From Akkermansiaceae bacterium (GTDB taxonomy: Bacteria; Verrucomicrobiota; Verrucomicrobiia; Verrucomicrobiales; Akkermansiaceae): a stretch of DNA of 12,234 nucleotides. Of the stretch, positions 1-6,894 are shown in pieces. Location: contig JALZVD010000328.1 in assembly GCA_023300205.1 (NCBI GenBank), positions 1 to 12,234 on the forward strand. Reading direction: 5' to 3'. Every line of letters starts with the position of its first letter. Positions within the stretch are counted from its first letter, which is position 1. Position numbers and translations under genes: made by a program. Below the pieces are notes generated by a model that made no database searches, was not told the DNA's origin, and was given only the letters and a program-made list of their open reading frames with translations.

Positions 1-569
1 TTCCCCGTATCCACACCTCTCCTTACTAAATCGGCGGCCATTTCATAAGTAGCCGCAGTAGTACCTGAGTATTGGAACGACCCTGTATCAGTAGACACAG
101 CTACATAGATAGAATCTCTAGCATCGTCAGTAAGCGTTAACCCATGCTCCGTGATCATTTGATAAAGAATCTGCCCCGTAGCTGGTGATGTTGCATCAAT
201 ATAATTTAAATCACCATATCCTGGATTAGACTTATGATGATCAATATTAATCCACAGCTTAGCATTAGTAGCCATATTTAACGCATTTTCACCCAGTCTA
301 GGCTTATTTGCACAATCTACAGCAATTGCCACCTCGACATCTAAAACCTCATCACTCGGCGACTTAATCTTTTCCGAACCAGGCAGAAAAGCCAAACTTT
401 CAGGCACACCATCCTCATTAATATAAGTAACATCTTTACCCATCGCCTCAAGAGTTGAGCCCAAAGCTATAGTCGAGCCAATAGCATCACCATCTGGCCG
501 AATATGACTAAGTATCACGAACCGCTGATGCTGATTCATTATCGCTATAATTTCTTCAAAAGTATTCAT
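1..569 (-). CDS. DHH-family phosphoesterase, NrnA-like (oligoribonuclease / pAp phosphatase), C-terminus off window
   Basis: Only the first 189 residues are in the window; the frame stays open to the left edge. The DHH signature is clear: HIRPDGDAIGS at residues 22-32 (motif I, two metal-binding Asp), VDCAN at 84-88 (motif II), IDHHKSN at 109-115 (the DHH motif proper) and STDTGSFQYSGT at 159-170 (motif IV). Family knowledge: NrnA-type enzymes use Mn2+ to degrade 2-5 nt RNA and/or dephosphorylate 3'-phosphoadenosine 5'-phosphate in the cytoplasm. The DHHA1 substrate-binding domain would lie outside the window, so the exact subtype (NrnA, or another DHH phosphatase) is not settled. The ATG at 567-569 is preceded by an AT-rich stretch with no Shine-Dalgarno. 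It lies 15 bases after the AI-2E gene stop, so the two are probably co-transcribed. Confidence 0.9.
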   Translation of the reverse strand, partial: MNTFEEIIAIMNQHQRFVILSHIRPDGDAIGSTIALGSTLEAMGKDVTYINEDGVPESLAFLPGSEKIKSPSDEVLDVEVAIAVDCANKPRLGENALNMATNAKLWINIDHHKSNPGYGDLNYIDATSPATGQILYQMITEHGLTLTDDARDSIYVAVSTDTGSFQYSGTTAATYEMAADLVRRGVDTG

Positions 570-584
570 CTAATTAATATATTG

Positions 585-1955
585 TCATAGTTTATCATTA
601 GCTAAAGCTTGAACTTTAGCCTCTACAGCCTCTTTAATAATAATCTCATTTTCGGCCTCGTTAGCCTTACTCTCCTTACTGATTGCAACTGCAATCCAGC
701 GAAAATCAGAACTATTATCCATCGCTACTTTAAGCAGCATAGTCAACGGCACAGCCATTAACATTCCAATCGGTCCCCAAAGCCATCCCCAGAAGAGAAC
801 TGACAAAATAACCACCACAGTCGATATGCCAAACCTTCTTCCTAATAAAGTTGGCTCAATAAAATTACCTAAAAAACCATTAATAATGAGATAACCACCC
901 GCAATAATAGCAGCATCAGGCAAACTCCCATTATTAAGTAAAGATAACAAAACTGGTGGGATCCCCGCAATCACCGAGCCCACAGCAGGAATGAAATTAA
1001 GAGCAAATGCTAAAATTCCCCAGAGCAACGGAAACTCTAAACCCATTTGCCAACACAAGATACCAGCTAGTAACCCAGTCACCATACTGATCAGCGTTTT
1101 TATCCCTAGATATTTCTGGATGTCCTTTGTTGCACTTAACATCCGCTGTAAGTTTGGTCCTTGAGCATCACAAATTGCATTAAACCTGCGACCGAACATC
1201 CTAGCCTCACTAAGCATGAAAACGGTGAGCAGCATAATAATAAATGATGTTCCTAAAATAGAAAGTAGATGTGTTAATGCATTTCTTACCCAATCTAAAA
1301 TATTCTTACGACTGAGCATGTCTTTGAACAACTCACCTAACTGTTCGATTCCTTTTCCAGACTCTATCTCTTCTATAACAATTCCTGGTTCGGGTAATCC
1401 ATCCTCAGAAGGCTTGATTGATGCGTCAGATTGAGCTAATGCACCAACACTCTCTGACGAACTCAGTAGACCAGCCTCAGGAATAACCAACCCCTCCTCT
1501 ATAATGGCACTATCAGAAATTCCATCGACAGGTTCATCGAGTTCCTCTTTTCCTTTGAGCCCCCAATCTTCATAAACCTCTGTAGTAAATTCAATAAGTT
1601 GATCAGTACGTTGTTCAGTCAGAGCTTGATATTTGGACTCCCACTTACTTTGAAATTCAGAGGTTAAAACAATCCCTAGGAACACCACTCCAGTTAGGAA
1701 TGCAAAGTCAACGATCACCGTAATCAATACAGCTAATACACGTGGTATACGATGCTCCCTTAACCAGTTAGTGATAGGGAAACTAATCGTAGCAATGAAA
1801 AAGGCCAACAGAATAGGCAAAATGAAATCAGCGGCGTATTTCATACCTCCCACCACAATCACAATCGAAGCTAAGATTAAAATAATCTTAGACCCTTCAG
1901 CGGACTGATCGAATTTTATAGACTTTTCTGATCCTCTATCTGACTTTAATTTCAT
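585..1955 (-). CDS. AI-2E/PerM-family transporter with acidic loop insertion
   Basis: A 456-residue polytopic inner-membrane protein of the AI-2E exporter/PerM (UPF0118) family. Hydrophobic segments lie near residues 23-40, 43-60, 73-98, 227-248, 285-303, 306-335, 347-365 and 378-410. Family-type motifs are NFIPAVGSVIAGIPP (320-334), GNFIEPTLLGRRFGIS (363-378) and WGPIGMLMAVPL (393-404). The family exports small solutes: TqsA is linked to autoinducer-2, other members to Na+/H+ antiport, so the substrate cannot be read from sequence. The usual length is about 340-380 residues. The excess is a Ser/Glu/Asp/Pro-rich, low-complexity segment at about 134-203 between TM3 and TM4, plus a charged C-terminal tail (about 427-456). 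It lies 96 bases after yebC and 15 before the DHH gene. The ATG at 1955 is the first Met before a hydrophilic N-terminus, with no Shine-Dalgarno. Family call is firm; function is open. Confidence 0.9.
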   Translation of the reverse strand: MKLKSDRGSEKSIKFDQSAEGSKIILILASIVIVVGGMKYAADFILPILLAFFIATISFPITNWLREHRIPRVLAVLITVIVDFAFLTGVVFLGIVLTSEFQSKWESKYQALTEQRTDQLIEFTTEVYEDWGLKGKEELDEPVDGISDSAIIEEGLVIPEAGLLSSSESVGALAQSDASIKPSEDGLPEPGIVIEEIESGKGIEQLGELFKDMLSRKNILDWVRNALTHLLSILGTSFIIMLLTVFMLSEARMFGRRFNAICDAQGPNLQRMLSATKDIQKYLGIKTLISMVTGLLAGILCWQMGLEFPLLWGILAFALNFIPAVGSVIAGIPPVLLSLLNNGSLPDAAIIAGGYLIINGFLGNFIEPTLLGRRFGISTVVVILSVLFWGWLWGPIGMLMAVPLTMLLKVAMDNSSDFRWIAVAISKESKANEAENEIIIKEAVEAKVQALANDKL

Positions 1956-2051
1956 TATTCTTATTTATCAAATGGCCACATAAACAACCTCAAGACATAA
2001 AAGCATATCTCATTGCTACCTCAAAACAACACTAACCAATGTCATCTATAA

Positions 2052-2762
2052 TTAGGCTATGTTCGTAAACACAGACTGAACATCCGGATCATCTTCTAAC
2101 TTATCAATCATCTCCTCAATCTCTTCTAGCTGAGTATCCGTAAATTCAACTGAACTATTCGCTATTCTCTCGAGTCCCGCCTTAGTCACTTCCAGCTCCA
2201 TATCTTCGCACGCTTTAGAAAGTGTACCAAAGCTAGTAAACTCACCATAAGCCACCGCGTCATCTCCAACTGTATCCAGTTCCTCAAGACCATGATCGAT
2301 CAATGATAACTCCACTTCCTCTAAATCCACACCTTCAGCCTTTTTAAAGGCTACTACCGACTTACGTGTAAACATAAACTCCAGCCCACCACTATTGAGC
2401 AAGCTACCTCCTGATTTATTGAAAATCGTCCTTATTTTTGAAAATGTTCGCGTGTTATTATCAGTAGCACACTCTACCCACAACAAAACTCCATGAGGTC
2501 CTTTACCTTCGTAATTAACCTCCGTAAAGCTCTCAGAATCTTTAGCTGTCGCCCTAGCTATCGCCTTGGAAATATTATCCTTCGGCATATTCTCATTCTT
2601 AGCAGTTGTGATCGCCCCCCTCAACTTAGCATTAGATTCTGGATCATCGCCACCTTCCTTTGCTGCCATCGTGATTGCGGTAGCCAACTTAGGAAACAGT
2701 TTTGACATCTTGTCCCAACGCTTCTCTTTCGCTCCTCTTCTTATTTCAAATGCTCTGCCCAT
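2052..2762 (-). CDS. yebC: YebC/PmpR/TACO1-family protein
   Basis: A 236-residue cytoplasmic protein of the YebC/TACO1 family, normal length. Recognisable parts are the N-terminal MGRAFEIRRGAKEKRWDKMSK, the helical GDDPESNAKLRGAI...NMPKDNISKAI block, YEGKGPHGV, the NRT-like DNNTRTFSKIRTIFNK, and the acidic C-terminus ELEEIEEMIDKLEDD-type helix ending DVQSVFTN. Older annotation calls the family a transcriptional regulator (PmpR). Later work links TACO1 and bacterial YebC to translation, including relief of ribosome stalling on proline-rich stretches; which applies here is inference. The start is the ATG at 2760-2762, since MGRAFE is the conserved family N-terminus. The frame can be opened 11 codons further upstream (ATG at 2795), but those residues look non-homologous. 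No Shine-Dalgarno is present. It follows the PLP-enzyme gene by 84 bases. Confidence 0.92.
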   Translation of the reverse strand: MGRAFEIRRGAKEKRWDKMSKLFPKLATAITMAAKEGGDDPESNAKLRGAITTAKNENMPKDNISKAIARATAKDSESFTEVNYEGKGPHGVLLWVECATDNNTRTFSKIRTIFNKSGGSLLNSGGLEFMFTRKSVVAFKKAEGVDLEEVELSLIDHGLEELDTVGDDAVAYGEFTSFGTLSKACEDMELEVTKAGLERIANSSVEFTDTQLEEIEEMIDKLEDDPDVQSVFTNIA

Positions 2763-2846
2763 AATATGATTAAATTGATGACCTAATCTACACATTCAGC
2801 TCCATGAATATCAAGAACCGATATCACCTTAATCGCGATTAGATGA

Positions 2847-4319
2847 CTAAATCGAATCGAACGCCTCATTGAAACGCTTAATGATCTCTTGCTTTCCCTC
2901 TATCCCCACTGAAAGACGGATCAAGTTTCGTGACACTCCACAGCCTTCAGCCCACTCAAGCTCATCAAAATGAGCTAGTAATGTATACGGTGAAACAAGA
3001 GAAAACTCTGTCCCAAAACTAGGCCCTTTTGACACTTTCAAAACATCAAAAAACTTACCAATCTTCTTATCATTTTTCAACGTGAATGAAAGCAATCCTC
3101 CATACCCACCATGCTCAGTTTTCACCACATCATAAAAATCCTTTGTATACAATGAAGGATACCAAACCTCTTCAACGGCCTCATGCCCCAATAGAAAATC
3201 AACCACACCCTGCGCTGAAGCATTGATTGGCTTCATTCGTTCAAAGAACCCCTTCGAACCCTCGTCCAGAATCACCGCATCTTGGGCATAAAGCTTGGAA
3301 TGCCCCTCTCCACAATCTTCATCAAAAAATGCTTTAAGCTCACCATGAAAATGTGAACTCTTAACCAGCTGAACAGCACCTGCCATCACATTGCCTGAAC
3401 CTGAAATCCACTTGGTCATACTTGATGTCACAATATCCGCATAAGGCTTCACATCAACATTGTAGGCACTGCAGACAGTATCATCGATGACGAGCGGAAC
3501 ACTCCCCGCATCACATGCTTCACGCACCTTACTGAGATCGATCATCCGCAAAAGAGGATTACTAGGCACTTCGCAAAACACAGCAGAAAACTCACCCATC
3601 CTTATTCGGTTGAGAGCCTCATCGAATAATTCCCCCTCTGAAACAGGTAAAAACACTACTCCAGAACCAAAATTATTTTGAACTTTAAGCACATCCACAT
3701 AAGGAAAATCTAACTGGAGTGATTTCTTATTAGGTGAAAGCTTTCTCAACTCCCTATGAACAGCAAACACCGCTGACATCCCGCTTTCATATAAATAAAC
3801 ATCACCCTCATCGTAACCACCTATATTCTCCAACCGTCTCAATAGATCGCTATTGTCATATTCCCACAGCCCCCCTTCATCTAAAACATCTAAGGCTTGA
3901 CGGCTAGAAACAACCTCACCTGAATAACGCCAGTATTCCATCCCCACTGCATACTGATCCTCAGGAAGAATCAAAACTTGTAGCCCATCGTAACTAGCTA
4001 TCCTTAAAGCCGCCCCCGACCTAGTCTCTACAAATCTTAAGGCCCGCTGAGCGGCGTGCCTATTCGGAAAAGCAATCACCTTCTCCCCCTCACTAGCAAC
4101 AGCCTTTTCACATTGCTGAAAAAGGCGTTGCACAGCTGGATGAATGAAAAACCTAGGGTAGCCGCACTGCAATTTTGACATCACCTTATCTCGTTGCTCC
4201 TCGTAGCCGATCACTGAATCCCAAGTAGGTAAACACACTGATACGGCATGTCTATCATCTGGGATAGGCATTCCTAAATCTGCTTCATTACAGGCTGGAT
4301 CTGTGACTAGATTGCGCAC
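2847..4319 (-). CDS. Cystathionine gamma-synthase-type PLP enzyme, fungal Str2-like
   Basis: A PLP-dependent Cys/Met-metabolism transferase (fold type I). From the GTG at 4319 it has 490 residues. PLP contacts: SGM at 179-181 (phosphate), DDT at 279-281 (Asp to pyridine N) and SSMTKWISG at 299-307, where K303 is the predicted Schiff-base lysine. HAVSVCLPTW (24-33), GYPRFFIH (53-60), SGEVVSSR (133-140), VPSNPLL (251-257), GGYGG (404-408) and NLIRLSVG (465-472) closely recall yeast Str2, cystathionine gamma-synthase, rather than the ~390-residue E. coli MetB. The expected reaction joins cysteine with an O-acylhomoserine to give cystathionine for methionine synthesis. Start: GTG 4319 gives VRNLVTDPACNEADLG, and the LGxPIP block aligns with the fungal N-terminus. 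TTG 4355 (502 aa) and ATG 4271 are alternatives. It is divergent from sdhB and heads the minus-strand run. Confidence 0.85.
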   Translation of the reverse strand: MRNLVTDPACNEADLGMPIPDDRHAVSVCLPTWDSVIGYEEQRDKVMSKLQCGYPRFFIHPAVQRLFQQCEKAVASEGEKVIAFPNRHAAQRALRFVETRSGAALRIASYDGLQVLILPEDQYAVGMEYWRYSGEVVSSRQALDVLDEGGLWEYDNSDLLRRLENIGGYDEGDVYLYESGMSAVFAVHRELRKLSPNKKSLQLDFPYVDVLKVQNNFGSGVVFLPVSEGELFDEALNRIRMGEFSAVFCEVPSNPLLRMIDLSKVREACDAGSVPLVIDDTVCSAYNVDVKPYADIVTSSMTKWISGSGNVMAGAVQLVKSSHFHGELKAFFDEDCGEGHSKLYAQDAVILDEGSKGFFERMKPINASAQGVVDFLLGHEAVEEVWYPSLYTKDFYDVVKTEHGGYGGLLSFTLKNDKKIGKFFDVLKVSKGPSFGTEFSLVSPYTLLAHFDELEWAEGCGVSRNLIRLSVGIEGKQEIIKRFNEAFDSI

Positions 4320-4377
4320 GGCGGAAATACATAACCACCTACCAACTTTATGCAAGCTTCATATGCATTAGCCCCAT

Positions 4378-4410
4378 AAATTTAAGATTAAAAAAAATCT
4401 ATCTAAATTT
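4378..4410. repeat. AT-rich inverted repeat in a divergent intergenic region
   Basis: The arms are AAATTTAAGAT at 4378-4388 and ATCTAAATTT at 4401-4410, complementary over 10 pairs with one bulged A, separated by 12 bases including an eight-A run. It lies between the divergent cystathionine-synthase and sdhB genes, where a promoter or operator would sit. Such an AT-rich match can arise by chance. I find no convincing -35/-10 pair here on either strand. Confidence 0.3.
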
Positions 4411-4483
4411 CACGATTCACCTTCACAGTAACTCACAACCATGGTAAATAACATCCAACATACTCACCGAATATTTCTATACC

Positions 4484-5245
4484 ATGGCAAATCTCAATCT
4501 CACACTCAAAGTCTGGCGCCAAGCTAACACCAATGACAAAGGCTCCATTCAAACATATGATGCGAAAGCAATCCCTCAAGAAGCATCGTTTCTCGAAATG
4601 TTAGATATCGTTAATGAGAGGATTATTGCTGACGGAGTCGAGCCCATTCATTTTGACCACGACTGCCGTGAAGGCATTTGCGGCATGTGCTCACTCACCA
4701 TTAACGGTATTCCTCACAGCAAGGAAACCGGTATCACTACATGCCAGCTTCACATGCGTAAGTTCAATGATGGAGAAACCATCTGGATCGAACCCTTCCG
4801 TGCTAAAGCTTTCCCTGTTGTAAAAGACCTCGTAGTAGACAGAGATTCATTTGACCGCATTATGGCATCTGGTGGCTACATCGATGTCAGGACTGGTTCA
4901 GCACCAGATGCTAACTCCATGCCTATCGACAAGAAAATTGCCGATGAAGCATTTGATGCCGCCGCTTGCATTGGATGCGGTGCCTGTGTTGCAGCCTGCA
5001 AAAATGGTAGCGCCATGCTATTCGTCTCTGCCAAAGCCGCTCACCTCAATAAACTTCCACAAGGGCAACCAGAGAAAAATAAGCGCACCCTAGCAATGGT
5101 CAGACAAATGGACGAAGAAGGATTCGGCAACTGTACAAACCATTACGAATGTGAAGCCGTCTGCCCTAAAGAAATCAGCGCAGACAACATCGCTAAATTA
5201 AACAGAGACTACGCAATCGCCGCAGCAAAAGATGCTCTAGCATAA
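4484..5245 (+). CDS. sdhB: Succinate dehydrogenase/fumarate reductase iron-sulfur subunit
   Basis: A 253-residue electron-transfer subunit of complex II, on the cytoplasmic face of the inner membrane, passing electrons between the flavoprotein (SdhA/FrdA) and quinone. All eleven cluster cysteines are present. The N-terminal 2Fe-2S domain uses C61, C66, C69 (CREGICGMC) and C87. The C-terminal domain has [14 protein letters not shown] (C162, C165, C168, C172) and [15 protein letters not shown] (C217, C223, C227). By analogy with E. coli SdhB, C162/165/168/227 hold the 4Fe-4S and C172/217/223 the 3Fe-4S cluster. The [12 protein letters not shown] stretch resembles the Bacteroidetes/Verrucomicrobiota type. 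The ATG at 4484 has no Shine-Dalgarno. It is isolated here: no sdhC or sdhA is adjacent, the upstream gene is divergent and a terminator follows directly. Direction of the reaction in vivo cannot be judged. Confidence 0.95.
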   Translation: MANLNLTLKVWRQANTNDKGSIQTYDAKAIPQEASFLEMLDIVNERIIADGVEPIHFDHDCREGICGMCSLTINGIPHSKETGITTCQLHMRKFNDGETIWIEPFRAKAFPVVKDLVVDRDSFDRIMASGGYIDVRTGSAPDANSMPIDKKIADEAFDAAACIGCGACVAACKNGSAMLFVSAKAAHLNKLPQGQPEKNKRTLAMVRQMDEEGFGNCTNHYECEAVCPKEISADNIAKLNRDYAIAAAKDALA

Positions 5246-5276
5246 CTCTATTCTCACACAGCCAAATTTATTTTAC

Positions 5277-5304
5277 AAAGCTCAGCTTAAACCCTGAGCT
5301 TTTT
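5277..5304 (+). terminator. Rho-independent terminator after sdhB
   Basis: AAAGCTCAG (5277-5285) pairs perfectly with CTGAGCTTT (5294-5302) around an 8-base loop. The stem runs into a T run (5300-5304). It begins 31 bases after the sdhB stop, so sdhB is probably a single-gene transcript. Confidence 0.85.
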
Positions 5305-5374
5305 CGTTACAACTTCTTTTCTTTAGATGGATTATTGGCCGGTCTTCATTAGATCAAGCTAAAAATAGTATTTG

Positions 5375-5405
5375 AAAAGAGCTATTCAAGCCCCTTCTCT
5401 TTTTT
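5375..5405 (+). promoter_or_regulatory. Weak hairpin with T-tract upstream of ribH
   Basis: AAAAGAG (5375-5381) pairs with CTCTTTT (5397-5403) around a 15-base loop, and the T run continues to 5405. Within the loop GCT and AGC can make a small alternative stem. The hairpin is AT-rich, so it could be a backup terminator for sdhB, a leader attenuator for ribH, or chance. I looked for FMN-riboswitch (RFN) consensus segments between 5246 and 5461 and found none. Confidence 0.3.
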
Positions 5406-5426
5406 GTATCTCGGAGTCATGCTGTA

Positions 5427-5455
5427 TTGACTTTTCTCTCATTTCCACACATACC
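5427..5455 (+). promoter_or_regulatory. Possible sigma70-type promoter for ribH operon
   Basis: TTGACT at 5427-5432 is a good -35 match. Seventeen bases later CATACC (5450-5455) is a poor -10 match (3 of 6). If used, transcription would start at or next to the ribH ATG at 5462, giving a leaderless or near-leaderless message. The weak -10 makes this tentative. Confidence 0.25.
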
Positions 5456-5461
5456 AATTAC

Positions 5462-5977
5462 ATGTCCACAGCACTACCAGCAAGACCTAGATCCGCACCA
5501 ACTAATAAATCTCATATAGCCATCGTTTGCGCTATGTACAATGAGCAATACACAAACGCTCTACTCCAAAACACCAAAGATGAGTTAACGATCATACGTC
5601 CAAACACTCAACTAGACGTCGCTAGGGTACCCGGTGCATTTGAAGTCCCTGTAACCTGTGAACTATTACTCAACAGTGAAGACCCGCCAGACGCCATCAT
5701 CGCTCTAGGAGTCATCATTCAAGGACAAACAAAGCACGCAGGAATGGTTGCTGAATCAGTAACTAACAGCTTACAACAAATGTCTATCCGTCATCAAAAA
5801 CCAGTAATCCACGAGGTTCTTCTTGTAGATGATGAGAAACAGGCATACGCCAGATGCATGTCCGCAAACCTTAACCGCGGTAGAGAAGCAGCTCGTTCAG
5901 CTCATACCATGGTAGAACTTTTCCTGGCTATCAACCCCATCAAGGCTAAAAAAAACATCTCATTCACTAAGAAATAA
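5462..5977 (+). CDS. ribH: 6,7-dimethyl-8-ribityllumazine synthase
   Basis: Penultimate enzyme of riboflavin synthesis: it condenses 5-amino-6-ribitylaminouracil with 3,4-dihydroxy-2-butanone 4-phosphate to form lumazine, usually in large icosahedral or pentameric assemblies in the cytoplasm. The 171 residues compare with about 155 usual. Visible family features are IAIVCAMYNEQY (19-30), VPGAFEVP (56-63) and ALGVIIQGQTKH (81-92), where H92 is the catalytic-histidine equivalent, plus R131 as the likely phosphate-binding Arg. The region normally reading FGVLTTDTxEQA is HEVLLVDDEKQA (117-128), which is divergent. The ATG at 5462 is chosen because it leaves a short N-terminal tail; the frame is open back to a TTG at 5372, but those residues are Cys/Ser-rich and unlike the family. 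No Shine-Dalgarno. The nusB ATG follows after 2 bases, the widespread ribH-nusB pairing. Confidence 0.92.
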   Translation: MSTALPARPRSAPTNKSHIAIVCAMYNEQYTNALLQNTKDELTIIRPNTQLDVARVPGAFEVPVTCELLLNSEDPPDAIIALGVIIQGQTKHAGMVAESVTNSLQQMSIRHQKPVIHEVLLVDDEKQAYARCMSANLNRGREAARSAHTMVELFLAINPIKAKKNISFTKK

Positions 5978-5979
5978 TT

Positions 5980-6873
5980 ATGTCTAGCCGCAGAGAAATA
6001 AGAGAGGCTGCCATTCAGTTTCTATATTGTAATGACCTCGAAGAAGGAGCGCCAGCAGACGAGGCTTCCGATGCATTTTGGGAACTATTACTAGAATCAG
6101 ATTTCTCTAAGCTTACCAAGGCTTCAGTTAAATCAGTTCTCCACCTCAATCAAGGAAGACAAAAACGTTACGCCAAACTAATAGATAAAACACCAGAGTT
6201 AGAATCATTCATCTCGGCAGATCCTGATGCTAAGAAACTAGGCCGTGCACTATCCGCCATCATCAAAAGTGAAAATAAATGGCAAGCACTGATCGATAGT
6301 ATGAATCGTATTTACAAGCCTCAGAATGAGGAAGTCCAAACTGATTTATCAGACGTCTTACAGGATATATACGTCCTCAATGACACCTTAACAGACCAAA
6401 GAAAAGCATGGACATCCCTTCTTGCAGATCACCCGCACTTAAAGATAAAGTCAGAATCTGTCACAGCCAGCATTGACGCCCTACAAAGAGTATCGGACAG
6501 GATACACATGGTTAAGAACCCTACTCTATTTCCAGAACATTCAGACGTAGCGCACCTAGTCTCCACTGCTGAAAAAATGCAATCCATGAGGTCATCAGTA
6601 GACGAGAAAGTAACGCTAGTCATTAGCAACAAAGAGAAAATCGATACTGCAATCAATTCCGTAGTAGATAATTATGTGCCGGAAAGGATCAATCCAGTCG
6701 ATCGAGCTATACTAAGGCTCGGTGCTGCGGAAATCTTATTTGATAATCAGCTCCCCGTCCCAGTATCCATTAATGAAGCAATTGAAATATCACAAAAATT
6801 TGCATCTTCAGATTCATCTAAATTCATCAACGGAATACTCGATAAAATCGCCAAGTCCATCACAACAACCTAA
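5980..6873 (+). CDS. nusB: Transcription antitermination factor NusB with large central insertion
   Basis: NusB binds boxA RNA together with S10 (NusE) in rRNA antitermination complexes. At 297 residues this is about twice the usual ~140. The N-terminal helix is typical (RREIREAAIQFLYCNDLE, 4-21). The C-terminal core is very typical: VPERINPVDRAILRLGAAEIL (233-253), VPVSINEAIEISQKF (260-274), then SSKFINGILDKI (279-290). Between them, about 45-185 is a hydrophilic, apparently all-helical segment I cannot match to any domain; canonical NusB has only a short helical link there. There is no internal stop or frameshift, and the base use looks like its neighbours. It starts 2 bases after the ribH stop and ends 21 before the acyl-activating enzyme gene, so it sits inside one transcription unit. 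The ATG at 5980 gives the expected family N-terminus. Confidence 0.9.
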   Translation: MSSRREIREAAIQFLYCNDLEEGAPADEASDAFWELLLESDFSKLTKASVKSVLHLNQGRQKRYAKLIDKTPELESFISADPDAKKLGRALSAIIKSENKWQALIDSMNRIYKPQNEEVQTDLSDVLQDIYVLNDTLTDQRKAWTSLLADHPHLKIKSESVTASIDALQRVSDRIHMVKNPTLFPEHSDVAHLVSTAEKMQSMRSSVDEKVTLVISNKEKIDTAINSVVDNYVPERINPVDRAILRLGAAEILFDNQLPVPVSINEAIEISQKFASSDSSKFINGILDKIAKSITTT

Positions 6874-6894
6874 GTTCAAGCAACATTTTACAGC

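Noticed and set aside
2763..2795. Eleven-codon N-terminal extension of yebC
   Set aside because: The conserved family N-terminus begins at MGRAFE; the extra residues have no family match.
5372..5461. Upstream extension of ribH from a TTG codon
   Set aside because: The 30 extra residues are Cys/Ser-rich and unlike RibH N-termini, and the span contains the hairpin and promoter candidate; the ATG at 5462 fits better.
5246..5461. FMN riboswitch upstream of ribH
   Set aside because: None of the conserved RFN segments can be found on the plus strand; only simple hairpins are present.
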